This document shows positions 1 to 5,859 of a stretch of DNA of 8,048 nt, one piece after another. The stretch lies in the NCBI GenBank assembly GCA_013044065.1, contig JABEVA010000401.1, positions 1-8,048 of the forward strand, read 5' to 3'. Position 1 is the first letter of the stretch. Each line of letters starts with the position of its first letter. The notes under the pieces are model-generated. The model worked only from the letters and a program-made list of their open reading frames with translations, was not told where the DNA came from and did no database searches. The DNA is from Phycisphaerae bacterium. GTDB taxonomy: Bacteria > Planctomycetota > Phycisphaerae > WQYP01. The position numbers and the translations under genes were made by a program.

Positions 1-90
1 CTGGTGGAGATCGGCACTCCACTCATAGAAGAGCGGCTGGTAGACCCAATTGTCACACCCATCAGGCAGGCCGTCGCCCGACGAACTTGA
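1..90 (+). CDS. Possible C-terminal tail of a plus-strand gene cut by the left edge
   Basis: Frame 1 is open from the first base to a TGA at 88-90 and encodes 29 residues beginning LVEIGTPLIEER. It would converge on the methyltransferase that ends at 122, leaving a 31-base gap, which is a sensible layout. The run VEIGTPLI matches the conserved motif near the N-terminus of 3-hexulose-6-phosphate synthase and related orotidine-phosphate decarboxylase superfamily barrels. Here, however, the frame stops about 18 residues later instead of continuing for a whole barrel, so the match may be chance or a truncated remnant. The minus strand is also open here (read from 121 down to 1), directly after the methyltransferase stop in the same frame, but has no ATG, GTG or TTG start. 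The assignment is weak. Confidence 0.25.
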   Translation: MVEIGTPLIEERLVDPIVTPIRQAVARRT

Positions 91-121
91 TTTTCGCCCA
101 CCGCAGTCCGGCGACGGTTGC

Positions 122-763
122 TCATCCGTGACGGCGCGATAAAAAGCGCATCATTCCCCAACGCCAGCTTAACCGGGCCTGTTCCGCCAGCGTCACGGCA
201 AAGCCGGCCTTGGTGATAAGCGCCCGGCATCCTCTGATGGAGTGGAGTCCGACCAGCGGCCGCAGCGCCACCCGCCGCGCCAATTCCCGGCTCCGCTGCA
301 TCGGATAATCGTGGCACCAATCCATCAGCAACAGAATCCCGCCGGGTTTGATGACGCGGTAGAGTTCCCCCAGCAAGGGTGCCGGTTCCGATACGCAATG
401 CAAGGCGGTGGTGCAAACCGCCGCGTCAAGGCTTTTCGCTTGCAACGGTAGCCGACCGGTGGCCGCCTGAATCAAATATACACCGCTGCCCAAATTTCTG
501 GCCAAGGCCTGAGTCAGCGACGGCAGGCTTTCATCAATACCAACGATTTCCACAGTCGGCCAGCGGTTGAAGAGCCGCTCAATAAATTCTCCGTGGCCGC
601 ACGGTACCTCCAGGACCCGGTCATCCTCGGCCAAAGCCAGGGGTTCCATCGCCCATTCGAGGGTCATTTTAACGTGCCAAGCCCAGCGGCGACTTGGCCC
701 CTGAGGTTCCCGGCCACGATCGGCGCTTTTTGCCGCAGCCGATTTTTCTGAATCTCGATCCAT
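122..763 (-). CDS. Class I SAM-dependent methyltransferase (Methyltransf_11/25 type)
   Basis: This encodes a 213-residue cytosolic protein predicted to transfer a methyl group from S-adenosylmethionine to an unknown acceptor. Motif I is VLEVPCGHG (residues 50-58). The acidic residue ending strand 2, which would bind the ribose, is D77 in VGIDES. A strand-4 motif runs over LDAAVCTTALHCV (112-124), followed by the helix LLGELYRVIKPGG (130-142), typical of small-molecule methyltransferases. The first 30 residues are polar and probably disordered. The frame extends upstream to a GTG at 784. I prefer the ATG at 763 because AGGG sits about 7 bases before it and because a promoter candidate (791-819) would start transcription close to 784. 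It is the last gene of a possible minus-strand run after the BshC-like gene. The fold is secure; the substrate cannot be read from the sequence. Confidence 0.88.
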   Translation of the reverse strand: MDRDSEKSAAAKSADRGREPQGPSRRWAWHVKMTLEWAMEPLALAEDDRVLEVPCGHGEFIERLFNRWPTVEIVGIDESLPSLTQALARNLGSGVYLIQAATGRLPLQAKSLDAAVCTTALHCVSEPAPLLGELYRVIKPGGILLLMDWCHDYPMQRSRELARRVALRPLVGLHSIRGCRALITKAGFAVTLAEQARLSWRWGMMRFLSRRHG

Positions 764-790
764 ATTACGCCCTACGCACACCACAGTTCC

Positions 791-819
791 ATTATGAGCT
801 ATCGTCGGTGCCAGAGCAA
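791..819 (-). promoter_or_regulatory. Sigma-70-type promoter candidate for the methyltransferase
   Basis: Read on the minus strand, a -35 TTGCTC (814-819, three of six consensus bases) and a -10 CATAAT (791-796, five of six) are separated by exactly 17 bases. Transcription would start near 784, about 20 bases before the preferred ATG at 763. This would let the methyltransferase be expressed separately from the BshC-like gene upstream. The call rests on visual consensus matching only. Confidence 0.4.
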
Positions 820-850
820 TTCCGAATCCCTGACCTTGTTGGGAGGCGGG

Positions 851-2524
851 TTATGGTTCCGTGCGATTTCCGCGGATGGCGTCAATCAAGGCGTGTAGAG
901 AGGCCATGGGGTGCAAGGCGAAAAAGTATTCGCGCCACTTGGCAACGGTGAGTTCCGCCGCGTGCAACCGCAGGTAGGCCAACTGTTGGTCAATCTCGTT
1001 GAGCCTGGGTTGGGTGTGGGTTAAAAGCTGTTGATTGATCTGATGCAATTCACGAAACCAGCTCCGACGCACGGCCACACCGTCACGACATCCGCGGCCC
1101 ACACGGCGATCGGCCCGCAGCGAATCCTGAATGAGGCGGATTTTTTCGCGCCGCGCCTCGAGCAAACCAGTTACAGTGCGGTCCGCCCCATATTCACGCG
1201 GCAACGCCAATTCCGGATTATGCCGCAGGTGATGGTATTGCCAGCGCAAATCGGCTATCGATAGGGGGCCTTCATCCCGGCCCGGCAGATCCAGCAGCCA
1301 ACCCGCCGACACACAACCATACGATGGTACTGTTTTGAAAAGAGCCTCCATTAAATGATCAGTAATCTGATCGTAAATCGCGCCCCCGATGCCGTGGATA
1401 AATACATTCGACAACGCCAGCCGGACAAACATGGTCAGCGTCAGCGCCCGGGGCCGAATGGCCAGATGGTGCTCAGCGAGCAATTGGCGCAAAGCCTGGC
1501 CTTGCTGGTAACAATCCGCATCGCCCATCACTGGCAACGCAATCGGCCCAACCGGCGTGAGCAGCGACGGCCCAGGGCCGCGGGAAATCAGCAAGCGGCT
1601 GCGCGGCTGGCCCGGACCATAAATCCAAAACGGCAATTCCAACGTCTGGGCGGATAATGCCAAATCCGGCATCGGTTGGGCCGCGTTGCCAATATGCTCG
1701 GCCACACGGTAACAATGCAGGGCGGCATTGTACGCTCCACTCCAGGCCTCGGCCTGGGCAATCCAGGCACTTACAAATCCCAGCCACGCCGGTTTTTGGC
1801 AAAGGTAGCTGCATGGCGCATGCCATACCTGCAACCCCAGCGCCTCTTCAAAACCGAAACGGGCCTTGCTCATCCAGCCAACATAATCCTTGGCCTCCCC
1901 CGCGGAGAGCCGGGATGCAAAATCCTTCCACGCATCGCTTTTCACCAGGGCGGTTGAGGTGATCTGGTCAATCCAGCGTTGCCGCTCCAACGCCGTCGGT
2001 GCGGTCAAAAACTCTGCGGCCACCAATGGCGGATGCTCCGCCCAGGTGATCCGCCGCTTGGCCAGATGCCCGTGCTCCATCAGCGGCACCTCCAGGCCAA
2101 GGTGGGCCGATACGTCATGGTCCACCAACAAATCGATTGCCACCCCGTGGCCCATCTGGGCCAGATGATCAGCCGCAATCACCTTCGCCCACACACCCGC
2201 ATGATAAAATTCCACCTGATGGCCGGTGATAACCCAAGGGCGCGAAAGAATTTCCTCTCCCGGTCCGGCGGCACCAATCGCCGCAGCGTGCTGCCCAATA
2301 CAGGCCAGCAAGTCCTGCCGGGCTTGCCGACGAAATTCGCAGCTTCCCAATGGCGTGGCTGCCCGAACCGGCATCGTCGCCAAAGCGCCGGCTAAAGTGC
2401 TCGCCGGCGGTTCAAAGAGCACCGTACCATGGCGGCGCGGCGTAACAATATAGTCGGGGCGCGGCCGCAACTGCCCGGAGGTCGCAGAGGTGGGGTCCAC
2501 AGATGCTTGGATGGTTTTTTTCAT
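851..2524 (-). CDS. BshC-like protein (putative cysteine-adding enzyme family), planctomycete-type
   Basis: This 557-residue protein resembles BshC, the enzyme thought to add cysteine to glucosaminyl-malate in bacillithiol synthesis, but is divergent. The motif WVITGHQVEFYHAGVWAK (97-114) corresponds to the VTGQQPGLFGGPLYTLYK region of BshC, a Rossmann-like nucleotide-binding site. A central segment, RPRALTLTMFVRLALSN then FIHGIGGAIYD (358-385), parallels the BshC stretch with its glycine-rich GGP turn. The C-terminal 100 or so residues are helical and charged (LLEARREKIRLIQ, RELHQINQQLL) and end in KWREYFFALHP (529-539), as expected for the coiled coil and tail of the family. The ATG at 2524 (MKKTIQAS) is preferred to the in-frame GTG at 2569, whose extra 15 residues are Cys/Ser-rich and unconvincing. 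No Shine-Dalgarno is visible before 2524. No bshA or bshB homologue is in view, so real cysteine-adding activity is inference. The gene may instead belong to an uncharacterised planctomycete family. Confidence 0.7.
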   Translation of the reverse strand: MKKTIQASVDPTSATSGQLRPRPDYIVTPRRHGTVLFEPPASTLAGALATMPVRAATPLGSCEFRRQARQDLLACIGQHAAAIGAAGPGEEILSRPWVITGHQVEFYHAGVWAKVIAADHLAQMGHGVAIDLLVDHDVSAHLGLEVPLMEHGHLAKRRITWAEHPPLVAAEFLTAPTALERQRWIDQITSTALVKSDAWKDFASRLSAGEAKDYVGWMSKARFGFEEALGLQVWHAPCSYLCQKPAWLGFVSAWIAQAEAWSGAYNAALHCYRVAEHIGNAAQPMPDLALSAQTLELPFWIYGPGQPRSRLLISRGPGPSLLTPVGPIALPVMGDADCYQQGQALRQLLAEHHLAIRPRALTLTMFVRLALSNVFIHGIGGAIYDQITDHLMEALFKTVPSYGCVSAGWLLDLPGRDEGPLSIADLRWQYHHLRHNPELALPREYGADRTVTGLLEARREKIRLIQDSLRADRRVGRGCRDGVAVRRSWFRELHQINQQLLTHTQPRLNEIDQQLAYLRLHAAELTVAKWREYFFALHPMASLHALIDAIRGNRTEP

Positions 2525-2533
2525 GCACGATGA

Positions 2534-2562
2534 ACTATACACGCTGCGCGATAAAAATGAAC
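2534..2562 (-). promoter_or_regulatory. Weak promoter candidate overlapping the BshC-like start region
   Basis: On the minus strand a TATAGT box (2534-2539, five of six -10 consensus bases) lies about ten bases before the preferred ATG at 2524. Only a poor -35 (TGTTCA) is seen, 18 bases further upstream. If used, the message would start almost at the ATG and be nearly leaderless, which would fit the missing Shine-Dalgarno. The evidence is thin, and the gene may simply be read from the glycosyltransferase promoter. Confidence 0.2.
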
Positions 2563-2581
2563 AGCACACGCGCCGTCGAGT

Positions 2582-2628
2582 CGACCGCCCACGCAGGGTC
2601 CACCCGCCGCGTGCCCGCCGCGCGGTCG
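2582..2628. repeat. GC-rich inverted and direct repeats between two genes
   Basis: The gap between the glycosyltransferase stop and the BshC-like start holds a 7-base inverted repeat, CGACCGC at 2582-2588 with GCGGTCG at 2622-2628. Inside it is a 9-base direct repeat, CCCGCCGCG at 2603-2611 and 2614-2622. Folded as minus-strand RNA, the outer arms could form a stem over a 33-base loop. There is no following T-run on the minus strand, so it is not a standard terminator. It may affect message stability or be incidental to the GC-rich composition. Confidence 0.35.
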
Positions 2629-2629
2629 T

Positions 2630-3352
2630 TCACCTGGCCACCGCAATCGGCATCGCCGCCCCCAGTTTCAGCTCCGAAAAAAACACATCCTGATAATGGC
2701 GCAGGCGGGCATCAGGATTATCCAGTAAACCTCCGAAATGGCGGGTCGGATCATTGTAGATCAGGGCCACCGGCAGCTCGGCAATACGCAAACCCGCGCG
2801 CTTTGCCTGCACCCAGAATTGCATGGGAAACGCATAACCGCGCACCGTCAGGTGCAAACGTTCCATGGCCGCCACCCGATGGGCCTTAAACCCGCAAAAA
2901 CTATCGGTCAGCGAAAGCCCCAGATGGCGCTCGATCATCGCCGTCACAATTTGGTTGATGGTGCGCCGATCCGCGGGTGCCGCCGCAGTTGCCCAGTCGG
3001 CACGCAAATAGCGCGATCCGCTGATAATGTCGGCATTGTCCGCGGCGATCGCGGAGAGAAAATCCACAATCCGCTCCGGTTCATGCTGCTCGTCGCAATC
3101 CATGGTAATCACCCAGTCGTAATGGTGATGGGCGGCATAATCAAACGCATCAATGATGCTTTCTCCATAGCCAAGATTTTGCGCATGGGTATGCACCGTG
3201 ATATCACGCCGGCCGGCCAAAATGGCCGGCGTGTCGTCCGTGGAACCGTCATCCACCACCAGCACATCCGAAGCGTAGGTGAGAATGCGATCCAGCACGC
3301 GCGCAACGTACTTTTGCTCATTAAATACCGGTACCGCAATCAGGGTTTTCAT
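2630..3352 (-). CDS. Family 2 glycosyltransferase, DPM1/polyprenyl-phosphate sugar transferase-like
   Basis: This is a complete 240-residue GT-A fold enzyme, predicted to transfer a sugar from a nucleotide-sugar donor, perhaps to a polyprenyl phosphate. The N-terminus TLIAVPVFNE (3-12) is the usual first strand. DDGSTDDT (34-41) binds the nucleotide. MDCDEQHEPE (84-93) supplies the D-x-D metal-binding residues D85 and D87, where relatives usually read MDADGQHDPE. SGSRY (111-115) and DSFCGFKA (150-157) match conserved stretches of the dolichol-phosphate mannose synthase-like group. No membrane helix is seen, so it is probably a soluble or peripheral protein at the inner face of the membrane. 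The ATG at 3352 has a good ribosome site: AGAGG lies about 7 bases upstream (plus-strand CCTCT at 3359-3363). It heads the minus-strand run and diverges from the UroD-like gene. Donor and acceptor are unknown. Confidence 0.9.
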   Translation of the reverse strand: MKTLIAVPVFNEQKYVARVLDRILTYASDVLVVDDGSTDDTPAILAGRRDITVHTHAQNLGYGESIIDAFDYAAHHHYDWVITMDCDEQHEPERIVDFLSAIAADNADIISGSRYLRADWATAAAPADRRTINQIVTAMIERHLGLSLTDSFCGFKAHRVAAMERLHLTVRGYAFPMQFWVQAKRAGLRIAELPVALIYNDPTRHFGGLLDNPDARLRHYQDVFFSELKLGAAMPIAVAR

Positions 3353-3393
3353 ATCCAGCCTCTTCTACGGCCTATGCCCAGCATACGCCATAC

Positions 3394-3409
3394 CGCCTAA
3401 TCGTAGGCG
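3394..3409. repeat. Perfect 6-base inverted repeat over a promoter -10 box
   Basis: CGCCTA (3394-3399) and TAGGCG (3404-3409) are perfect inverted copies around the four bases ATCG. The repeat covers the -10 candidate of the glycosyltransferase promoter, the place where a repressor operator would act. It could equally form a short hairpin at the very start of the minus-strand message. No partner regulator gene is in the window. Confidence 0.35.
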
Positions 3410-3427
3410 CGCTCCGGCCATAGTCAA
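3400..3427 (-). promoter_or_regulatory. Sigma-70-type promoter candidate for the glycosyltransferase run
   Basis: Read on the minus strand, TTGACT (3422-3427, five of six -35 bases) is followed after 16 bases by TACGAT (3400-3405, four of six -10 bases). Transcription would start near 3393 and leave a leader of about 40 bases before the ATG at 3352. It would drive the glycosyltransferase and possibly the BshC-like gene behind it. Confidence 0.45.
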
Positions 3428-3470
3428 GGCGCTATAGATGTCCCTCGATACCCCCCCGTCTCAATCAGGT

Positions 3471-3476
3471 TATAAT
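3471..3476 (+). promoter_or_regulatory. -10 box candidate for the UroD-like gene
   Basis: A perfect TATAAT lies 35 bases before the preferred ATG at 3512, giving a short leader of about 28 bases. No convincing -35 box exists at 16-18 bases upstream, and there is no TG extension. Either an activator assists or the match is chance. It faces away from the glycosyltransferase promoter in the same 144-base (159 to the preferred start) divergent gap. Confidence 0.35.
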
Positions 3477-3511
3477 ACCCCGGCGGCGGCGTTGCCTTGG
3501 AGTTTATGCGC

Positions 3512-4552
3512 ATGACCACACCATCAGACCATGAGGTGGCGGCACGCGTCCGCCGCTGGCAGGATTTCATGTCCGGTGCTCCCGGCGTGCAGCATCTGTT
3601 GATTATACGCTATGCCGATCAGCCGCAGCCCAAGCCTTGGCCGCGGCCGGAAAATGACGCCGCCCGCCTGGAATGGGCGTGGAACAATTATCTCGACCAA
3701 CTACAGCGAATGTTCTGGCTGGCCGATGACAGCCTGGCTTATCTGGACTGCCTCGGGGGAACGGAACTTTTTGCCCAGGCCTTCGGTTGCCCCGTGCATT
3801 ATCCGGATAATGGTATGCCCTTCGCCCGGCCGCTGATTCACAGTGCCGCCGAGGTCAGTCGGATCAAGGTGCCCACACTCGATGCACCCGTATTGGCGCG
3901 GCAGTTTAAGTTCGCCGACGAATTGCGTCGTCGCGCCGGGCCCCAAGCCTTCGTGCGAACGGTTGACGTGCAAAGCCCCATGGATATCGCCGCTTTAATC
4001 TGGGAAAAAAACGATTTCTATCTTGCCCTGATGGACTCGCCGCAGGCCGTGCGCGAATTGTCCGCCAAAGTGCTGGAATTGCTGACCACGTTTCTGGATG
4101 AATGGTTTTCGCGCTATGGCCGCCAGCACGTGGCTCACTATCCGGATTATCTCATGCCGCGGGGACTCACGCTCTCTGAAGATGAAATCGGAGTGGTAAG
4201 CCCGGAGCTGTTTGTCGATTTATTTCTGCCGGAACTCATCACTCTCTCCACCCATTTCGGAGGTATCGGCATCCATTGCTGCGCCCATTCCCGGCATCAA
4301 TGGGATAACTTGCTTAAGATACCGGATTTACGTCTGCTGAATTTAGTTCGGCCCCTGGATCAGCGCCATCAGGCCTACCAGCATTTTGCCGCGCACACTC
4401 AGCAATGGAACGACATCAGTACCATGGCCGAGGTCCAATGGCTGATCGATCATGCGCCCACGGCCCGAGCCGTACTGGAAGTGGTGGCCCATAGCCGCGA
4501 TGAAGCCTGCCAACTGCTGGAAAGCCTCCAAACCCTCACCGGTGGCCGGTGA
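3512..4552 (+). CDS. URO-D superfamily protein, not HemE (MtaA/CmuA-like methyltransferase branch?)
   Basis: This is a 346-residue protein of the uroporphyrinogen decarboxylase fold. Family-like stretches are GGTELFAQAFGCPV (82-95), VDVQSPMDIAALIW (151-164), the helical segment after PQAVRELSAKVLELL, and VVSPELFVDLFLPEL (228-242). The site GIGIHCCAHSRHQWD (251-265) contains H255-x-C257, which lines up with the metal-binding H-x-C of corrinoid:thiol methyltransferases such as MtaA. The HemE hallmark near the N-terminus (W-x-MRQAGRY) is absent, so haem synthesis is unlikely. The third metal ligand of MtaA was not identified with confidence. The frame opens at a TTG (3497) with further ATGs at 3506 and 3512. 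I choose 3512 because GGAG at 3499-3502 is 9 bases upstream. No corrinoid protein or methyltransferase partner gene is beside it. The fold is secure; the reaction is unknown. Confidence 0.8.
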   Translation: MTTPSDHEVAARVRRWQDFMSGAPGVQHLLIIRYADQPQPKPWPRPENDAARLEWAWNNYLDQLQRMFWLADDSLAYLDCLGGTELFAQAFGCPVHYPDNGMPFARPLIHSAAEVSRIKVPTLDAPVLARQFKFADELRRRAGPQAFVRTVDVQSPMDIAALIWEKNDFYLALMDSPQAVRELSAKVLELLTTFLDEWFSRYGRQHVAHYPDYLMPRGLTLSEDEIGVVSPELFVDLFLPELITLSTHFGGIGIHCCAHSRHQWDNLLKIPDLRLLNLVRPLDQRHQAYQHFAAHTQQWNDISTMAEVQWLIDHAPTARAVLEVVAHSRDEACQLLESLQTLTGGR

Positions 4553-4793
4553 CCCGCACGGGCAGGCTTGGCGCGGGCCTCGGCGATGGGGCCGGCGTCT
4601 GTAGCGCCGCCGCCCGCCCCTCATATCCGGCCGGCGTCCTGGCGTCCTGCCTCGGCCAAACCTTTTGGTTGACAATTCGTATTAAGACCGGTAAGAGAAG
4701 GGGCCAGCCTTCGCACAAGGGGCAAACTGGCTCTGGTGCAATGGGGTTGGCCGGCGACCCGGTGGTTTTGGAAGTCGATGGAGCTATGCAGTA
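4553..4793 (+). other. 241-base gap and leader before the ABC cluster
   Basis: The left part (to about 4650) is very GC-rich, with short hairpins such as CGGCG/CGCCG (4593-4597 with 4605-4609) and a tandem pair of GGCGTCCT (4633-4640 and 4641-4648). None is followed by a T-run, so no intrinsic terminator for the UroD-like gene is visible. The right part holds the promoter candidate at 4669-4697. After it, an imperfect stem pairs GCCAG (4703-4707) with CTGGC (4727-4731), with CCTT/AAGG nested inside. I do not recognise a riboswitch class. Confidence 0.4.
4669..4697 (+). promoter_or_regulatory. Promoter candidate for the ABC export cluster
   Basis: A perfect TTGACA (4669-4674) is followed after 17 bases by TAAGAG (4692-4697), which keeps only the T, A and A at positions 1, 2 and 5 of the -10 consensus. 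Transcription would start near 4704 and give a leader of about 90 bases to the ATG at 4794. The strong -35 makes this a credible but not certain promoter for the ATPase, permease and GldG-like genes. Confidence 0.45.
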
Positions 4794-5768
4794 ATGCAAA
4801 ATGCGGCGGAAATCGTGGTACAGCGCCTCACCAAGGACTATGGTCGATTTCGGGCGGTGGATGACCTTAGTTTTGAAGTAGCCAAGGGTAGTGTGGTCGG
4901 CTTTTTAGGCCCCAACGGTGCCGGCAAAACCACCACCATCCGTATGCTGACCTGTTACATGCCGCCGTCCAGCGGCCGCGCCAGCGTCGCCGGCTTTGAT
5001 GTCTTTGGCCAGTCGCTGCAAGTTCGTCAGAACATCGGCTATTTGCCGGAAAATACGCCGCTCTACCCCGAAATGCGGGTGGAGGAATATCTGGATTACC
5101 GGGGCAAACTGCGCGGCATGAATCGCGTCGCCCGCCGGCAACGCATCGCGGAAGTCGCCCAGCGCTGCTGGCTTACCGAACGGCTGCGCTGGCTGGTGGG
5201 AAAATTATCCAAGGGCTATCGACAACGGTTGGGCATTGCCGATGCCCTGCTGCACAATCCCCCGGTTCTGGTGCTCGACGAACCCACCGTCGGACTGGAC
5301 CCTTCCCAAATCCGCGAAGCCCGAAAACTCATCGCGGAACTCGCCGGACGCCATACCGTGCTGCTTTCCACGCACATTCTCTCCGAGGTCGAACTGGTCT
5401 GCCAGCGTGTTATCATCATTGGTCGCGGCAACATTCTGGCCCAGGGTACGCCCGATGAACTCAAGCAACAATGCGCCCGCGCCGGTGCCCCCGGATCCAG
5501 ATTGTTGGTCGAGGTGCGCGGTCCGTCGGATCAGGTTCTTAGTGCCATCAAGGCCTTACCCGGCGTGGAAAACGTGCAGGTGCTTGCCGATGGCCCGGTC
5601 CAATCGCTGGCGGTGGTCGGGCGGTTGGATGCTCAACTGCGCGAACAAATTGCCGCATTGGTGGTCCAGCGGGGTTGGGCCTTGCGTGAAATGCGCCTCG
5701 GCGGAGCCTCGCTGGAGGAATTTTTTGTCCAGATTACCGATCCGGGAACCAGTCAAGCCGCGGCCTGA
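4794..5768 (+). CDS. ABC transporter ATP-binding protein, GldA-like
   Basis: This 324-residue ATPase is predicted to sit on the cytoplasmic face and power the ABC-2 permease encoded next. The Walker A is GPNGAGKTT (39-47). The Q-loop position reads YLPE (83-86), with glutamate in place of glutamine, as in many GldA-type ATPases. The signature is LSKGY (138-142) instead of LSGGQ. The Walker B is VLVLDE (158-163) with catalytic E163, the D-loop follows at GLDP, and the switch histidine is H194 in STH. After about residue 225 comes a roughly 85-residue C-terminal extension ending in GGASLEEFFVQIT, usual for export ATPases of this group. GGAG at 4780-4783 lies 10 bases before the ATG. Length and motifs indicate an intact, functional ATPase. 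The exported substrate is unknown, and the name 'gliding' comes from Bacteroidota homologues and need not apply here. Confidence 0.93.
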   Translation: MQNAAEIVVQRLTKDYGRFRAVDDLSFEVAKGSVVGFLGPNGAGKTTTIRMLTCYMPPSSGRASVAGFDVFGQSLQVRQNIGYLPENTPLYPEMRVEEYLDYRGKLRGMNRVARRQRIAEVAQRCWLTERLRWLVGKLSKGYRQRLGIADALLHNPPVLVLDEPTVGLDPSQIREARKLIAELAGRHTVLLSTHILSEVELVCQRVIIIGRGNILAQGTPDELKQQCARAGAPGSRLLVEVRGPSDQVLSAIKALPGVENVQVLADGPVQSLAVVGRLDAQLREQIAALVVQRGWALREMRLGGASLEEFFVQITDPGTSQAAA

Positions 5769-5770
5769 TG

Positions 5771-5808
5771 GCGGCTCTGCGCCGCTGGGCATTTAACAAT
5801 CCGCCCAG
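5771..5808 (+). other. Two short hairpins after the ATPase stop
   Basis: GCGGC (5771-5775) pairs with GCCGC (5781-5785) around TCTGC, and CTGGGC (5785-5790) pairs with GCCCAG (5803-5808) around a 12-base AT-rich loop. They lie just after the ATPase stop, in the 91-base gap before the permease. With no T-run they are unlikely to stop transcription. They may protect or separate segments of the cluster message, or be incidental. Confidence 0.3.
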
Positions 5809-5859
5809 ACCGCCCGACGCCCTGGCCCCCCGGAAATTCAATCCATGGAGTACCTGTTT

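Larger units (their letters stand above)
4549..4794 (+). other. 81-codon bridging open frame, doubtful gene
   Basis: A frame starting GTG at 4549 overlaps the UroD-like stop by four bases (GTGA), and its TAA at 4792-4794 shares its last base with the ATG of the ABC ATPase (TAATG). Such overlaps are typical of translational coupling. The encoded 81 residues are Gly/Ala/Arg-rich, have no motif I recognise and no clear membrane helix. By hand count, G+C at codon positions 1, 2 and 3 is about 64, 62 and 70 percent, only a weak coding signal. A good promoter candidate lies inside it. I consider it more likely non-coding. Confidence 0.15.

Noticed and set aside
91..121. Bidirectional terminator between the left-edge frame and the methyltransferase
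   Set aside because: TCGCC and GGCGA can pair, but the stem is only five bases with an 11-base loop and there is no T-run on either strand after it.
764..784. Upstream GTG start for the methyltransferase at 784
   Set aside because: The extra seven residues look unlike a protein start, the promoter candidate would begin transcription at about this base, and the ATG at 763 has a better-spaced AGGG.
2525..2569. Upstream GTG start for the BshC-like gene at 2569
   Set aside because: It adds a Cys/Ser-rich 15-residue tail overlapping a -10-like TATAGT, and has no ribosome site of its own. The ATG at 2524 gives a more normal N-terminus, though it also lacks a Shine-Dalgarno.
3512..4552. Uroporphyrinogen decarboxylase HemE for haem synthesis
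   Set aside because: The superfamily fold fits, but the N-terminal W-x-MRQAGRY signature with its substrate-binding arginines is absent and an H-x-C site is present instead.
4536..4799. 87-codon minus-strand frame with a CPLC motif in the gap before the ABC ATPase
   Set aside because: It starts inside the ATPase gene on the opposite strand, has Pro/Ala/Arg-rich low-information sequence, and is best explained as a GC-driven shadow frame.
5236..5796. 186-codon plus-strand frame inside the ABC ATPase gene
   Set aside because: It overlaps the well-supported ATPase in another frame and its translation is rich in Ser, Pro, Trp and Arg with no motif, as expected for a shadow.
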